Positions 21,565 through 31,652 of a DNA stretch of 64,000 nt are shown in pieces. Position numbers and translations under genes: made by a program. The notes under the pieces are model-generated. The model did not search any database, had not been told where the DNA came from, and was given only the letters and a program-made list of their open reading frames with translations. Numbering within the stretch: the first letter of the stretch is position 1; every line of letters begins with the position of its first letter. Source of the stretch: Diphasiastrum complanatum (taxonomy: Eukaryota > Streptophyta > Lycopodiopsida > Lycopodiales > Lycopodiaceae); assembly GCA_029204225.1 (NCBI GenBank), contig CM055111.1, positions 29,920,790 through 29,984,789 on the forward strand, given 5' to 3'.

Positions 21565-21839
21565 AGTTAGAATTAAAAGTAGAATCACTGTGTTACTGTA
21601 CTGTGGGTCCTATCAATGGATAAGGATCAGTTGGCCTCGCCACGAGGCAAGTCAATGGGACACGCGTCCCGCCAATGGCAACCTAGGTCATGCATGGGTT
21701 GCTTGAGTGAACAACTATATGTACAGTGTAATTTCATTTTGAGAAATACAGTTGCTATGTGAGCTTGCTGTGGAGAGTGTATTTTGTCTGTGTTACTGTG
21801 TAGCATGATCTGTGTTCATGTGCAAAGTAGATTCTAAGT
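21565..21839 (+). repeat. 3' LTR of element C
   Basis: It has the same 275-bp length and the same AGTTAGAAT / ATTCTAAGT ends as the 5' copy. It is followed at once by the GCTTT target duplication and the rest of element B. Confidence 0.87.
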
Positions 21840-22790
21840 GCTTTTGCTTCTCATATGTCTTTGGAGGAACTATGGCATAGAAGGTTGGGGCATCCTAACT
21901 ATAGTTCTATGGTTTTCATGGTCAAGAAAGCCAAAGCTATTGGCTTGCCTAATCTTATCTCCAAGAATTTCAATCCATGTGGGCTTGTGCCATATCTAAG
22001 TCTCATAAGGAGCATTTTTCAAAGTCATCTATCAAGACTACACATCCATTAGAGCTCCTACACTCGGATGTGCACTTCTCATCTTCAAAGAGCAAGTGTG
22101 GTGCTACTTGCTTTGTAACTTTCATTGATGATTTCACAAGATTTACTTGGGTATATCTTCTAGCTTCAAAGTCTATGGTGTTTGACTATTTCCTAAAGTT
22201 CAAAGCTCTAGTTGAAATGCAATTTTTATACAAAATCAAGATTCTTAGAAGTGATGGAGGTGGTGAGTAAACTTCCAATAAATTTCATGATTATTGTGAG
22301 CTTGAAGGCATTAAAAGAAAGTTTTCTTGTGCATATACACCATCTCAAAATGGGGTGGCCGAAAGAAAGAATAGAACATTGTGTGAATGTGCCAAAACCA
22401 TTAGAATTGAGGCATCTTTGCCAAAAGACTTTTGGGGTGAGGCCATCAATTGTTCAAACTATCTTTGCAATCGACTCCCTCATGTTGCACTTAAAGGGAA
22501 GTCACCATATGAAGCACTTTATTTGAAGAAACCTAAGGTTGATCACCTTAGAGTATTTGGATGCATATGCTTTGTCCATATTTCTTTGGAAACGAGAAAG
22601 AAGGATGATCCTTGTGCAAGCAAAGGAGTAATGGTTGGATATCGAATCTACATGCTCTCTATTTCTAAAGTAATTGATAGTAGAGATGTAGTTTTTTATG
22701 AAGAAGAAAAGTCCAATCTTGGAGGGGCCGAGATCAAGCAACCTCAAATCTATCACCTTTTGTTATTGAAGACAATCAACATATGGAGGA
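21840..22790 (+). pseudogene. Pre-integrase and integrase of element B (right of C)
   Basis: B resumes with ELWHRRLGHPNY (zinc site histidines). After a frame shift near 21980 it gives LLHSDV (first Asp), TFIDDFTRFTWVYLL, ILRSDGGGE (second Asp) with a TAA directly after, and QNGVAERKNRTLCECAKT (catalytic Glu). The C-terminal KVDHLRVFGCICFVH follows. Damage is limited to one shift and one stop in the core. Confidence 0.85.
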
Positions 22791-23590
22791 GTCAAGATTT
22801 GAAGATGGTAGTCCTCGGATTTTCACTTCTAGAAGATCCATGAGGGAGAGATCCGAGTCTAAGAGGCTCACTTATGATGACAAAGGAAAACAAGTGAGTC
22901 TTTATTCCACTTATGCATATTTTGTTTCTCACGAGGAGCCCAAAGATGTCCAAGAAGCCCTCAATACCAAGGAGTGGTATGAGGCCATGAAGATTGAATA
23001 TGATGCCTTGATCACCAATCACACATGGGAGCTAGTGGATCCACCACCTAAGATGCATATTATTGGATGCAAGTGGGTGTTCAAGATCAAGTACAATCAT
23101 GATGGCTCCATCAACAAGTACAAGGCAAGATTATGTGCTAAAGGCTTTGCACAAATATATGGCCTTGACTATGAAGAAACCTTTGCTCCTGTAGCAAAGA
23201 TGGTGACAATGAGAATCATAATCTCTCTTGCCTTATTTTTTAAGTGGAAATTGTATCAACTTGATGTCTCCAACACTTTTTTGAATGGCTATCTTGAGGA
23301 GGAGATATACATGGAACAACCTCAAGGATTCATCAAGGATAAATCTAAGGTGTTTGCCATTTAGAAGTCTTTATGGCTTGAAGCATGCACCTAGATCATG
23401 GTATTCAAGACTCAACAATTTTCTACTTTCATTAGGATTTGTGCTTAGTGACTATGATCCTTCTATGTACTTAAAGTTTGATGGTAGTAATATTGTCATT
23501 CTTCTAATCTATGTAGATGACATTATTCTTAGTGGAAGTTGTTTGATGCTAGTTCAAGAAACTAAGGATGCATTAGAATGAGAATTTAAA
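22783..23590 (+). pseudogene. Reverse transcriptase of element B, first part
   Basis: The frame holds EALNTKEWYEAMKIEYDAL, IIGCKWVFKIKYNHDGS and YQLDVSNTFLNGYLEEEIYM, then shifts near 23350 into SLYGLKHAPRSWY and LLIYVDDIILSG, the YVDD active site. A TGA at 23579 interrupts it before the RNase H connection. Confidence 0.85.
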
Positions 23591-24475
23591 ATGCAAGGTC
23601 TAGGAGAGATCCATTACATTTTAGGCCTTGAGATTGATTTTCATGAAGAGTATGTTTTTATTTGTCAATCTAGATATGTCTTTTCTATGTTGAGAAAATT
23701 CAATATGCAAAATTGTAAAGGCATAGATACTCCCATGGAGCAACATGTAAAAGATCCTATTAAAGGTAATGAAAGATCCTTCGAGGACATCACACTTTAT
23801 AGAAGTCTTATAGGCTCTTTAATTTGGCTTACTATCACTAGACCCAATTTGAGCTATTGTGTGCACAAATTGAGTCAATTTATGCAAGATCCTAAGATCC
23901 AACATTGGAAGATGGCCAAGAGAGTTCTAAGATATGTATCTTCTACTCAAGAGTATGGTTTATTGTACAAGAATGAAGATCTAACCATTGTTGGCTATTC
24001 GGATTCTGATTTTGCAAGTGATAAGATGGATCGAGAGTCCATTAATGCATATACTATCTTTCTTGGAGGCAATCTTGTGTCTTGGCTTTCAAAGAAGCAA
24101 GATACCATATCTCTATCTTCTTGTGAGGCCGAGTACAAAGCACTCACTACAACAACTAAAGAGGTGCTTTGGATCAAGAGATTAATCATGGAGCTAAAGT
24201 GCATCAAAGAGGATGATCTTTCCTTGATCAAGTGTGATAACATATCGGCCCAAGCTCTTGCAAACAATCCTATTTTTCATGCAAGAAGCGAGCATATAGA
24301 AGTGGCACACCATTTTGTAAGGGAAAAGCTCATTGGAGGTGAAATCAACTTGGAACATGTCGACACATCTTCATGTATTGCTGATATTCTCACAAAGCCA
24401 CTTTGCAAAAGTGCCTTCTCAAAGCATAGATCTAATCTTGGTCTTATCTCAAGATCGATGCTTGATCCAAATTAG
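23591..24475 (+). CDS. RT C-terminus / RNase H of element B, first copy (294 codons)
   Basis: The open frame includes LGEIHYILGLEIDF, YRSLIGSLIWLT, HWKMAKRVLRYV, GYSDSDFASDKMDRES, SLSSCEAEYKAL and HARSEHIEVAHHFVREKL, ending CIADILTKPL and a short tail. This covers the RT thumb and a full RNase H domain. It ends 18 bases before the B polypurine tract (GGAGGAG). The block from 23398 to about 24665 is repeated directly downstream. Confidence 0.85.
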   Translation: MQGLGEIHYILGLEIDFHEEYVFICQSRYVFSMLRKFNMQNCKGIDTPMEQHVKDPIKGNERSFEDITLYRSLIGSLIWLTITRPNLSYCVHKLSQFMQDPKIQHWKMAKRVLRYVSSTQEYGLLYKNEDLTIVGYSDSDFASDKMDRESINAYTIFLGGNLVSWLSKKQDTISLSSCEAEYKALTTTTKEVLWIKRLIMELKCIKEDDLSLIKCDNISAQALANNPIFHARSEHIEVAHHFVREKLIGGEINLEHVDTSSCIADILTKPLCKSAFSKHRSNLGLISRSMLDPN

Positions 24476-24493
24476 ATACCTTTTTAGGAGGAG

Positions 24494-24663
24494 TGTCAAA
24501 ATATTGGAAAAATCTATCTAATGTTGTAAGTAGGGGTCCTAAAAATGCCAAAGATGAATTAAGGGCTTTTGGCTTAGTAAAGACCCATCTTAGAATAAAA
24601 TATTCAAGGTAGGTAGAAGTAGAAACTCGCGCTACCATAGGAATTGCCATTTGTACTTTGCAT
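24494..24663 (+). repeat. Partial LTR of element B between the duplicated blocks
   Basis: It starts TGTCAAAATATTG after GGAGGAG and matches the first ~170 bases of the LTR at 25762. It breaks off at TTTGCAT, where the sequence jumps back to the RT gene (CCATGGTATTC). It is the left part of U3 only. Confidence 0.85.
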
Positions 24664-25743
24664 ACCATGGTATTCAAGACTCAACAATTTTCTACTTTCA
24701 TTAGGATTTGTGCTTAGTGACTATGATCCTTCTATGTACTTAAAGTTTGATGGTAGTAATATTGTCATTCTTCTAATCTATGTAGATGACATTATTCTTA
24801 GTGGAAGTTGTTCGATGCTAGTTCAAGAAACCAAAGATGCATTAGGAAAAGAACTTAAAATGCAAGATCTAGGAGAGATTCATTACATTTTGGGCCTTGA
24901 GATTGATTTTCATGATGAGTATGCTTTTATTTGTCAATCTAGATATGTCTTTTCTATGTTGAGAAAATTCAATATGCAAAATTGTAAAGGCATAGATACT
25001 CCCATGGAGCAACATGTAAAAGATCCTATTAAAGGTGATGAAAGATCCTTCAAGGACATCACACTTTATAGGAGTCTTATAGGCTCTTTAATTTGGCTTA
25101 CTATGACTAGACCCGATTTGAGCTATTGTGTGCACAAATTGAGTCGATTTATGCAAGATCCCAAGATGCAACATTGGAAGATGGCCAAGAGAGTTCTAAG
25201 ATATGTATCTTCTACTCAAGATTATGGTTTATTGTACAAGAATGAAGATCTAACCATTGTTGGCTATTCGGATTCCGATTTTGCAAGTGATAAATGGATC
25301 GAGAGTCCATTAATGCATATACTATCTTTCTTGGAGGCAATCTTGTGTCTTGGCTTTCAAAGAAGCAAGATACCATATCTCTATCATCTTGTGAGGCCGA
25401 GTAGAAAGCACTCACTACAACAACTAAAGAGGTGTTTTGGATCAAGAGGTTAATCATGGAGCTAAAGTGCATCAAAGAGGATGATCTTCCCTTGATAAAA
25501 TGTGACAACATATCGGCACAAGCTCTTGCAAACAATCCTATTTTTCATGCAAGAAGCAAGCATATAGAAGTGGCACACCATTTTGTAAGGGAAAAGCTCA
25601 TTGGAGGTGAAATCAACTTGGAACACGTCGACACATCTTCGTGTATTGCTAATCTTCTCACAAAGCCACTTTGCAAAAGTGCCTTCTCAAAGCATAGGTC
25701 TAATCTTCGTCTTATCTCAAGATCAATTCTTGATCCGCATTAG
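24664..25743 (+). pseudogene. Duplicated RT/RNase H block of element B, second copy
   Basis: This repeats 23398-24475 with few differences. It starts inside RT just before LNNFLLSLGF and includes YVDD. In this copy the TGA of the first copy (23579) is sense, giving an unbroken frame from 24644 to 25453. A shift near 25300 then throws RNase H out of frame, and RNase H resumes at 25432 with HARSKHIEVAHHF. It has no integrase or RT N-terminus. Confidence 0.88.
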
Positions 25744-25761
25744 ATACATTTTCAGGAGGAG

Positions 25762-26308
25762 TGTCAAAATATTGAAAAATCTATCTAATGTTGTGAGTAG
25801 GGGTCCTAAAAATGCCAAAGATGAGTTAAGCTCTTTTGGCTTAGTAAAGACCCATCTTAGAATAAAATATTCAAGGTAGGTAGAAGTAGAAACTCGAGCT
25901 ACCACAGGAATTGTCATTTGTACTTTACATGCCACATTTAATGCATGAAAAGACTAGGTGGCACAATTAGACATAGTGAGGTGGCTTGAATAAGTCTAGA
26001 TAGCTTGAGAGCTGGATTCATAACTCCAATTCAACTCAAAGTAGGAGGAGAGTCCATGGATCTATATATATGTGATGTACTCTCATTGAGAAAATGATGA
26101 GATTTGTGTGTAATGCAAATTTGGAGACTAAGCTCTTTGTGCCCTCTCTCTCTACTCGAGTTTTGTACATTCATATTCTCTCTCTAGCCGAGTTGAGGCA
26201 TTTATTGCACTTAGTTTCATGTTTTGTTAACAGATCTTGCTTGTAACACAATAATATTTCTTGTATGATCAGATTTCCTATTGTCAATCAATGCTAGTCT
26301 GATCTTTA
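25762..26308 (+). repeat. Full LTR of element B
   Basis: It starts TGTCAAAATATTG after GGAGGAG and contains a TATA-like CTATATATATG near 26060 followed by C/T-rich R/U5 sequence. The right end is set at 26308 because TGGTATTATTGGGC, a degenerate primer-binding site, begins at 26309. That right end does not have a CA terminus, so it may have mutated. Length is about 547 bp. Confidence 0.65.
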
Positions 26309-26370
26309 TGGTATTATTGGGCTTAGGAGATCAAAATTACATGTGTAGGGCATCCCACACATGTGAATTC
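26309..26370 (+). other. Degenerate primer-binding site and leader scrap after B's LTR
   Basis: TGGTATTATTGGGC resembles TGGTATCAGAGC with an insertion. A primer-binding site belongs after a 5' LTR, not after a 3' LTR. Leader-like sequence then runs to about 26370, where codons of element A (RRSTRERRVPTRFVP) resume. Confidence 0.45.
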
Positions 26371-26759
26371 AACAAGAAGAATCTCCTAGGAGATCAACAA
26401 GAGAGCGAAGAGTGCCAACAAGATTTGTGCCAGACAGCTCAGCTTCTACATTTGAAGAATTTTGTGGATTCAGTGACGAACTACAAACATTCGAGGAAGC
26501 CATTGACAGTCTAGGGAAGGACAAATGGATCCAAGCCATGAACGAAAAAATCGAATCCATGAAGAAGAATGAGGTATGGACACTGCAACCAGTGCTAGAG
26601 AAACGAAAAACAGTGCAATGCAAATGGGTTTATAAACTCAAGTATGGGCCGAATGGAGATGTTTTGAGATACAATTTCAGACTTGTAGCGAAGGGTTTTT
26701 CTCATAAGTATGGCATCGACTACACTAAGACCTTCTCTCCAGTGGTGAAACATGCTTCC
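26371..26759 (+). pseudogene. RT N-terminus of element A
   Basis: The frame reads RRSTRERRVPTRFVP, FEEAIDSLGKDKWIQAM, TVQCKWVYKLKYGPNGD, RLVAKGFSHKYGIDY and FSPVVKHAS. This is the standard copia linker and first RT motifs, and it is open. It is interrupted by a solo LTR that duplicated CTTCC (26755-26759 and 27414-27418); the RT frame carries on after it. Confidence 0.85.
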
Positions 26760-27413
26760 TGTGAGAGATTTCAACTAGTTTAGTCTAGTTTAGTCATATT
26801 TTGGTAAATTGTCAATAAGAGGCCAAAACTCATTTTAGACTTAGAGATAAAGTTTTTGAAATTATATTAGTTTAAAATAAACTCAATAAACACTTTTTGA
26901 AAGTGTGGGAAAGTTGGTAGTCGAGTTTGAGAGAGATTCAAATTTGAACTTTGGGTACATTGAATCTAGAACCAAAAATAGTAGGGTTTACATTTTGGAG
27001 AGAAAGCCAAGTGGCCAAATAGGGTTTGGACACTCTATAAAAGGATGTAACTCATGGAGAGACACATCTCCTCTCTTCTATCTCTCATTTCATCATTATA
27101 CATGGTTCTCTTTGGGTTTTACTACTCATTGGTGCACTATCTTGGTAATATCTTGCAATCTTGTGTGTAGAATTCTCATATTTTGTTATTTTTGGATCAT
27201 CATGTGTGAAATACATTAGGGTACTGTAATTTTATGGACAAAAAACATATTTTATGTTTTGGTTCATGTTTGATTAGTATCTCTTAGAGTTTGCATCTCA
27301 TTTTGTATGTAGATGCTGATTTTTCTACATTGGCAAGATTGTTGATTTGCTCCTTATTGTAACCAAAGATTAGGGACATGGATTGGATCTTGAATGATCT
27401 GGAATCCTTCACA
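26760..27413 (+). repeat. Solo LTR of the element D family in A's RT gene
   Basis: It runs from TGTGAGAGATTTCAAC to AATCCTTCACA and matches the 5' LTR of element D (37542-39286) apart from the foldback inserted there. CTTCC is duplicated on both sides. No internal sequence is present, so it is a solo LTR left by LTR-LTR recombination. It contains the single uninterrupted ATTGAATC site that the foldback occupies in element D. CTATAAAAGG near 27035 is its likely TATA box. Confidence 0.9.
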
Positions 27414-28414
27414 CTTCCTTATGCCTACTATTTGCATATGCAACTGCATACAACCTCAAGATTCACATCGTTGATGAGAAGACAACATTCCTACATGGCG
27501 AATTAGACGAAGAGGTCTACATGGATCAACCTCCAAGTTATACCTCCAAATCACTTCCTACCTATGCATGCCAAATGCACAGGAGTATCTATGCTCTGAA
27601 GCAATCAGCATGACAATGATATAAAAAGAAAGATCAAGCCTTGAGATCCTTAGGATTCGAGCCATTGATAGCCAATTCCAATGTTTATGTGAGAATCATA
27701 GATGGGGAGACAGAAGAAGAGTAGGAGATGATGCAGTACATGTCTTACAGGAGGCTGATCGGATCCTTGATGTATTTAGCAGACAATACATGCCCCGAGA
27801 TTGCTTATGTTGTGTTCAGAATGAGTCAATTCAGTACGAATCTAGGCTTAGCACACTGAAAGATCACAAACCGAATCTTACAATATCTTCAATAGATGAA
27901 GGATTATGGGCTGTGTTATTCTCGTGATGTAGGTTTCTAGATGCACTCCTATAGTAATGCTAGTTGGGCATCTCTCAAGGACGACTGTAAAAGTGTCTCA
28001 GGAGGGTGCACCATTGCAACAGGCGCAGCAATTTCTGGGTCAACAAGAAACAAACAGCTCAATCATCCTGTGAAGCAGAATACGTTGCAGCCGCAAAGAT
28101 GGCCAACAAAATCACATGGCTGATATAGTTCCTCGACGAACTGTGAAACCGACCAAGAACCACTGATTTCGCAAATGACAATACTTATGCAATTCACCTG
28201 ATGAAGAATCCCGTGGTTCACTCAAGGACGAAACACATCGCAATCAAGTATCACTTGATAAGGAACCTGGTCACTAGAAGGGAATTGAAGACCAGCTTCA
28301 TTGGCACAAAGCAAATGGTGGCAGACATCTTTACCAAGGCCCTAGACAAAGGTTTGTTCGATACATAGAGAAAGAGTCTGGGAGTTATAAAGCTATCACG
28401 CTTTGAGAGGGAGC
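27414..28414 (+). pseudogene. RT remainder and RNase H of element A
   Basis: The RT continues with HIVDEKTTFLHGELDEEVYM and SIYALKQSA. After SNVYVRIIDG it jumps to a segment with YRRLIGSLMYLA, so the part with the YVDD active site has been deleted near 27710. RNase H follows in broken frames (YSNASWASLKDD, SCEAEYVAA, HSRTKHIAIKYHLIRN, MVADIFTKAL). There are many stops. GAGAGGGAGC at 28405-28414 is the polypurine tract. Confidence 0.83.
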
Positions 28415-29323
28415 TGAAGAAACAAATTGTTTCTGGCCACAAAGCTATGATAGCTTTAGAGCTCAAGGCAGAAGAGAAACAAGGGAGCTGCATTGTTGCA
28501 AACTAAAAAAGCTTTGAGGACCAAAGACATGAACACAACAATCAAACGAACACGAACACGAACACGAAGATAAAAGGTTCGTGGACCCAAGACGACCTAA
28601 TGACAAAGCCAAAGGCACAAGAAGACACGAAGACCCAAGCGACGACAGATCTCCACGTGTGAAAGGACAGATGAGATCGAGAAAGTACCAGGAGGACGTC
28701 ATCCTCCGAAGACTGACATGATACCGTTAGGATGTGCCTAATCAGTCATGCTTGTAATCTCCTGATTTGCTAACCATGTCCACCTCTCTACATATATGTA
28801 GATCTTGATTATTAATAATGCAATTATGGTATATCAATATAAGCAGAGCACTGTGTAGCCAGCAAGCCAAGGTTCATGAAGTCCACTAGTAAGTGCGACA
28901 AGTTTTTGATTTACGAAAGACAAAGTCTCTTTCGCGTCGACGCGCTATGCGGTTTGTCACAGCAGCGCTTAAGGAATTCTCTGATAATGCAGTAGATGTT
29001 TTATGCAAAAGAGTTTCTTGTCTTGAACATGATCGAATGCTTAATTGTCTGATAGTTGTATGTTTGTAATCAGCTAGTTTCAATCTTATTCCGCACACTG
29101 GTTTTACCTTGTCAAATGCATAAGTAAATTTTACGTAGGTCAACAGTGTTTGTCCTCACTTTGGAGGATCGTAGATTCTGTCATAGAGGGCAATAGACCC
29201 AAGGACAGAATCGAATTCCATCTGGGTTGTTTCCGTGAGAATCTCAACAGCGGGTATTAGAGGACGAAACAATTTGTGTCTGGATACCCACTGCACCTTT
29301 ATCGGCAAGGAGAATTTCCAACA
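28415..29323 (+). repeat. 3' LTR of element A
   Basis: It starts TGAAGAAACAAATTG and ends TTTCCAACA, homologous over its length to 11828-12742. It is followed by AAATG, the target duplication. Both copies share a tandem CGAACACGAACACG run, which is one unit longer here. Confidence 0.87.
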
Positions 29324-29328
29324 AAATG

Positions 29329-29605
29329 AAATGATAATCACCCCTCCTGTCTATGGAATGACCCAGAAGTCTTGGATTTCAGACTAGATAATCCCTCTTG
29401 AGACTGCCATGGAGGTCGCTGACTAGAAATCAACAAAAATCCAACATTTACCACACATTGAGTTGAAAATAGCCGTCTATGACTATTGAAGAGCAAAACT
29501 CTGACCAGCGAGCAAAAGCAAAGAAAAGTGGGACAGAGATATAGCATGGCCAAGCAGTAGTGAGCAAGGAGAAGCACGCATTAAGTTTGAGAATGGAGAA
29601 AAAAC
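29329..29605. other. Flank of element A, no gene seen
   Basis: Short stretch of sequence between A's target duplication and the next LTR. No motif is recognised. Confidence 0.4.
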
Positions 29606-30229
29606 TGTTGGATTTCTATACTCAAGACCAAATCCATTCAATAATGAGCATCTTGAAAAATTCTCTCAAACGACAAATATGAGGAAGCCGAAAAATCTGA
29701 CTCAACCAACAAATATGACTCTTAGGCAGCCCACAAATTTGAGACAGCCGACAAGAGGAGGCAACTGATAAATCGGACTAGGCCGAAAAATCTGACTAGG
29801 CCAAACAATCTGACTAAGTCATCAGAGAAAAGTCGATCCAAGACTTTATGGTAGTTCACCTACTTGTACAGTCTTTATTACTTAAAATGTGGTTACCAAC
29901 TACAAGGCGGCTGTAATTAATTAAGTAGGTAGAAAAGCATTGACCTGAAAGACTTGAAAATATCTTGTAAATAAATATCTTTTCAGTTAGTTATCTATAA
30001 AGAGACGAAAGCTCTAAAATATCTACACCTCACAAAATTGCGCTCATCAACTTCACGCCCATGTACTCACCTTCTGATTTTTATCACGAGTACAATTTTA
30101 CACTACCATTTTTGTTCTATTGAACATTACTATTGTTTATTCATCTTGATTATTGCTAGTAATTGTTGCAGTTCCAATCTACAACCGTCCGTTGTTCTAC
30201 TTCTGCTGCTATCCCAATGATTTTCGACA
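29606..30229 (+). repeat. 5' LTR of element E
   Basis: It starts TGTTGGATTTCTATAC and ends TTTTCGACA, followed directly by a primer-binding site. Near 29660-29830 it holds repeats built on GCCGAAAAATCTGACTA. CTATAAAGAG near 29994 is the likely TATA box. The 3' LTR is missing because the element is cut at 30880. Confidence 0.8.
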
Positions 30230-30241
30230 TGGTATCAGAGC
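30230..30241 (+). other. Primer-binding site of element E
   Basis: TGGTATCAGAGC directly follows the LTR. Confidence 0.85.
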
Positions 30242-30353
30242 GGGTGGTTCAATAATCTGTATTTCTATTGCAGGTTATCAGTCTTGTTTCTACAAGACAT
30301 AATGTACAACCAATAGTATTCTAATATCGTTGTTTCTACCAACGATCTCTCAC

Positions 30354-30880
30354 TTGGATCCATCTTCTAGTTCATCTCTGATCGACAAACTCGATGATGA
30401 TAACTACCATTTCTGGAAGTTCAAGATGAAAGTAGTTCTACTTGTCAAAGGACTGTGGGACATAGTTGATGGCACATAGCCGGTCAAGCCAGAAGGTGAT
30501 GCAACCATCATCAACAAATGGAGATTGAGAGATGGCAAGGAATTTGCCATGATTACTCTCAATATCAAAGACTCCCAAATCAGCCACATACTTGTTGTTT
30601 AGACTGCTAAGGATGCATGGGACATCCTCACAATTCTCTATGATATCAGGGATGTGACTTCTAAGTTACACTTGAGGAAGAAATTCTTCACCCTGAGAAT
30701 GTTTGATGCAGATAGTGTTTCGAGTCATCTCAACACCTTCAAAAATATTATGGAGCAGATGACTCCTACTGGCTCAATCATTGAAGATTATGATGTTGTT
30801 ATGACTCTATTATTGAGTCTACTTGATGCCTATGAAAATTGGGTCATTGCAATTTCAACCTAGGAGCATCTCGCTCTATT
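30354..30880 (+). pseudogene. Gag N-terminal part of element E
   Basis: The region reads DPSSSSSLIDKLDDDNYHFWKFKMK and onward through KDAWDIL, SKLHLRKKFFTLRM and SSHLNTFKNIMEQM. The start codon is TTG where the sister copy at 50483 has ATG. TAG replaces a codon after VDGT, another follows SHILVV, and TAG at 30861-30863 follows AIST. The last stop is at the same place in the minus-strand copy (49977). The gene is cut at 30880 by the LTR of element F. Confidence 0.82.
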
Positions 30881-31652
30881 TGTCGCGGAAGTGAGAGACT
30901 GTTTCATGTTCGTCCTCTCTCTTCTGATTCGCGAACAATTTTCTTTTCGTGAGAAAGCTCTTACGGGATCTCAGACACTCGACTACGCATCACAGAATAT
31001 TTATTCTAGCAATCAAGAGACATAGCACAAGGCCAAGAGCTACACAAAATAGAACGACTATATTGTCAGTTTGGTTTTAGAGCGAGATCGTCAGTGTCTC
31101 GTTCGTTGGTGGATTGACTCTCTGCTCTTTCGATGTGTTTTGCTCATTGGCAGATTTTCATGCACAGCTATGGTATTTTTGTTTTCTTTCTCTATTCGCT
31201 ATGTCTCTCTCTGTTTCTTATAGATCTCTGTATTCACTATCTCTCTTCACACAGTTATGATCCAGAGAGGATTGTTTATACCTCCACTATGTGGAGTTTA
31301 CAAGATAGCTAAATGTAGAATCACAAGACTAGTTAACGCTAATCAACTAGTTAGTTAGTCTCCGTCGTTGCTATTCATTTCAACTAGGCATGAAGCCCGT
31401 TGAGCTACCAGCTGACAACGAAAAAGATTTCTCTTCATGTATTTTCATTCTTTTTGTTTTTTTTTTCGTAGTTTTCGTTTTGTGTCCATTTTGCAGTTTG
31501 CGGTCCTAGAGGTGTGTTTACAATTCACGATTGATTCGCGAATCATTCGTGCTTTGAGTCAAAGACACGTTGACTATCTCAAATTGTTCTCGTTCGACCT
31601 TCGTGTCTTATTCTTGCTGCGACAAAGTTGCAGGAGTTCACCATTTCTGACA
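30881..31652 (-). repeat. 3' LTR of element F
   Basis: In minus-strand sense it begins TGTCAGAAATGG after the tract CAAGAGGGAG and ends CGCGACA. It contains TGTCTCTCTCTG-like pyrimidine stretches. A 91-codon plus-strand frame inside it is not a gene. Confidence 0.8.

Larger units (their letters stand above)
15797..21839 (+). mobile_element. Complete copia element C, inserted in B (6.04 kb)
   Basis: Two 275-bp LTRs flank a full set of copia regions. GCTTT is duplicated outside (15792-15796 and 21840-21844), and removing the element plus one duplicate rejoins B's open frame, which fixes both ends. By hand count the LTRs differ at about 17 positions, mostly transitions (about 94% identity). The LTR ends are AGTTAGAAT and ATTCTAAGT, not TG and CA. 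The coding region is close to full length but has about four frame changes and two stops. Confidence 0.88.
15057..26370 (+). mobile_element. Copia element B, 5'-truncated, inside element A
   Basis: B begins in the middle of gag, right after A's integrase C-terminus, and has no 5' LTR here. It supplies a gag tail, protease, integrase, RT and RNase H, then a partial LTR, a repeated RT-RNase H block and a full LTR. After that LTR a degenerate primer-binding site and leader-like sequence run on to about 26370, where A resumes. Element C is inserted in B at 15797-21839. The missing 5' end and the leader after the last LTR mean this is not a simple insertion; see the findings. Confidence 0.7.
11828..29323 (+). 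mobile_element. Copia element A with nested insertions, 17.5 kb
   Basis: Two homologous LTRs (11828-12742 and 28415-29323) bracket one element, and AAATG occurs directly outside both ends (11823-11827 and 29324-29328) as a 5-bp target duplication. A primer-binding site follows the left LTR and a purine-rich GAGAGGGAGC precedes the right one. Gag, protease, integrase, RT and RNase H regions occur in copia order on the plus strand, but are broken by stops. The size is inflated because elements B and C sit between integrase and RT (about 15057-26370) and a solo LTR sits in RT (26760-27413). Without them the element would be near 5.5 kb, a usual copia length. Confidence 0.88.
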
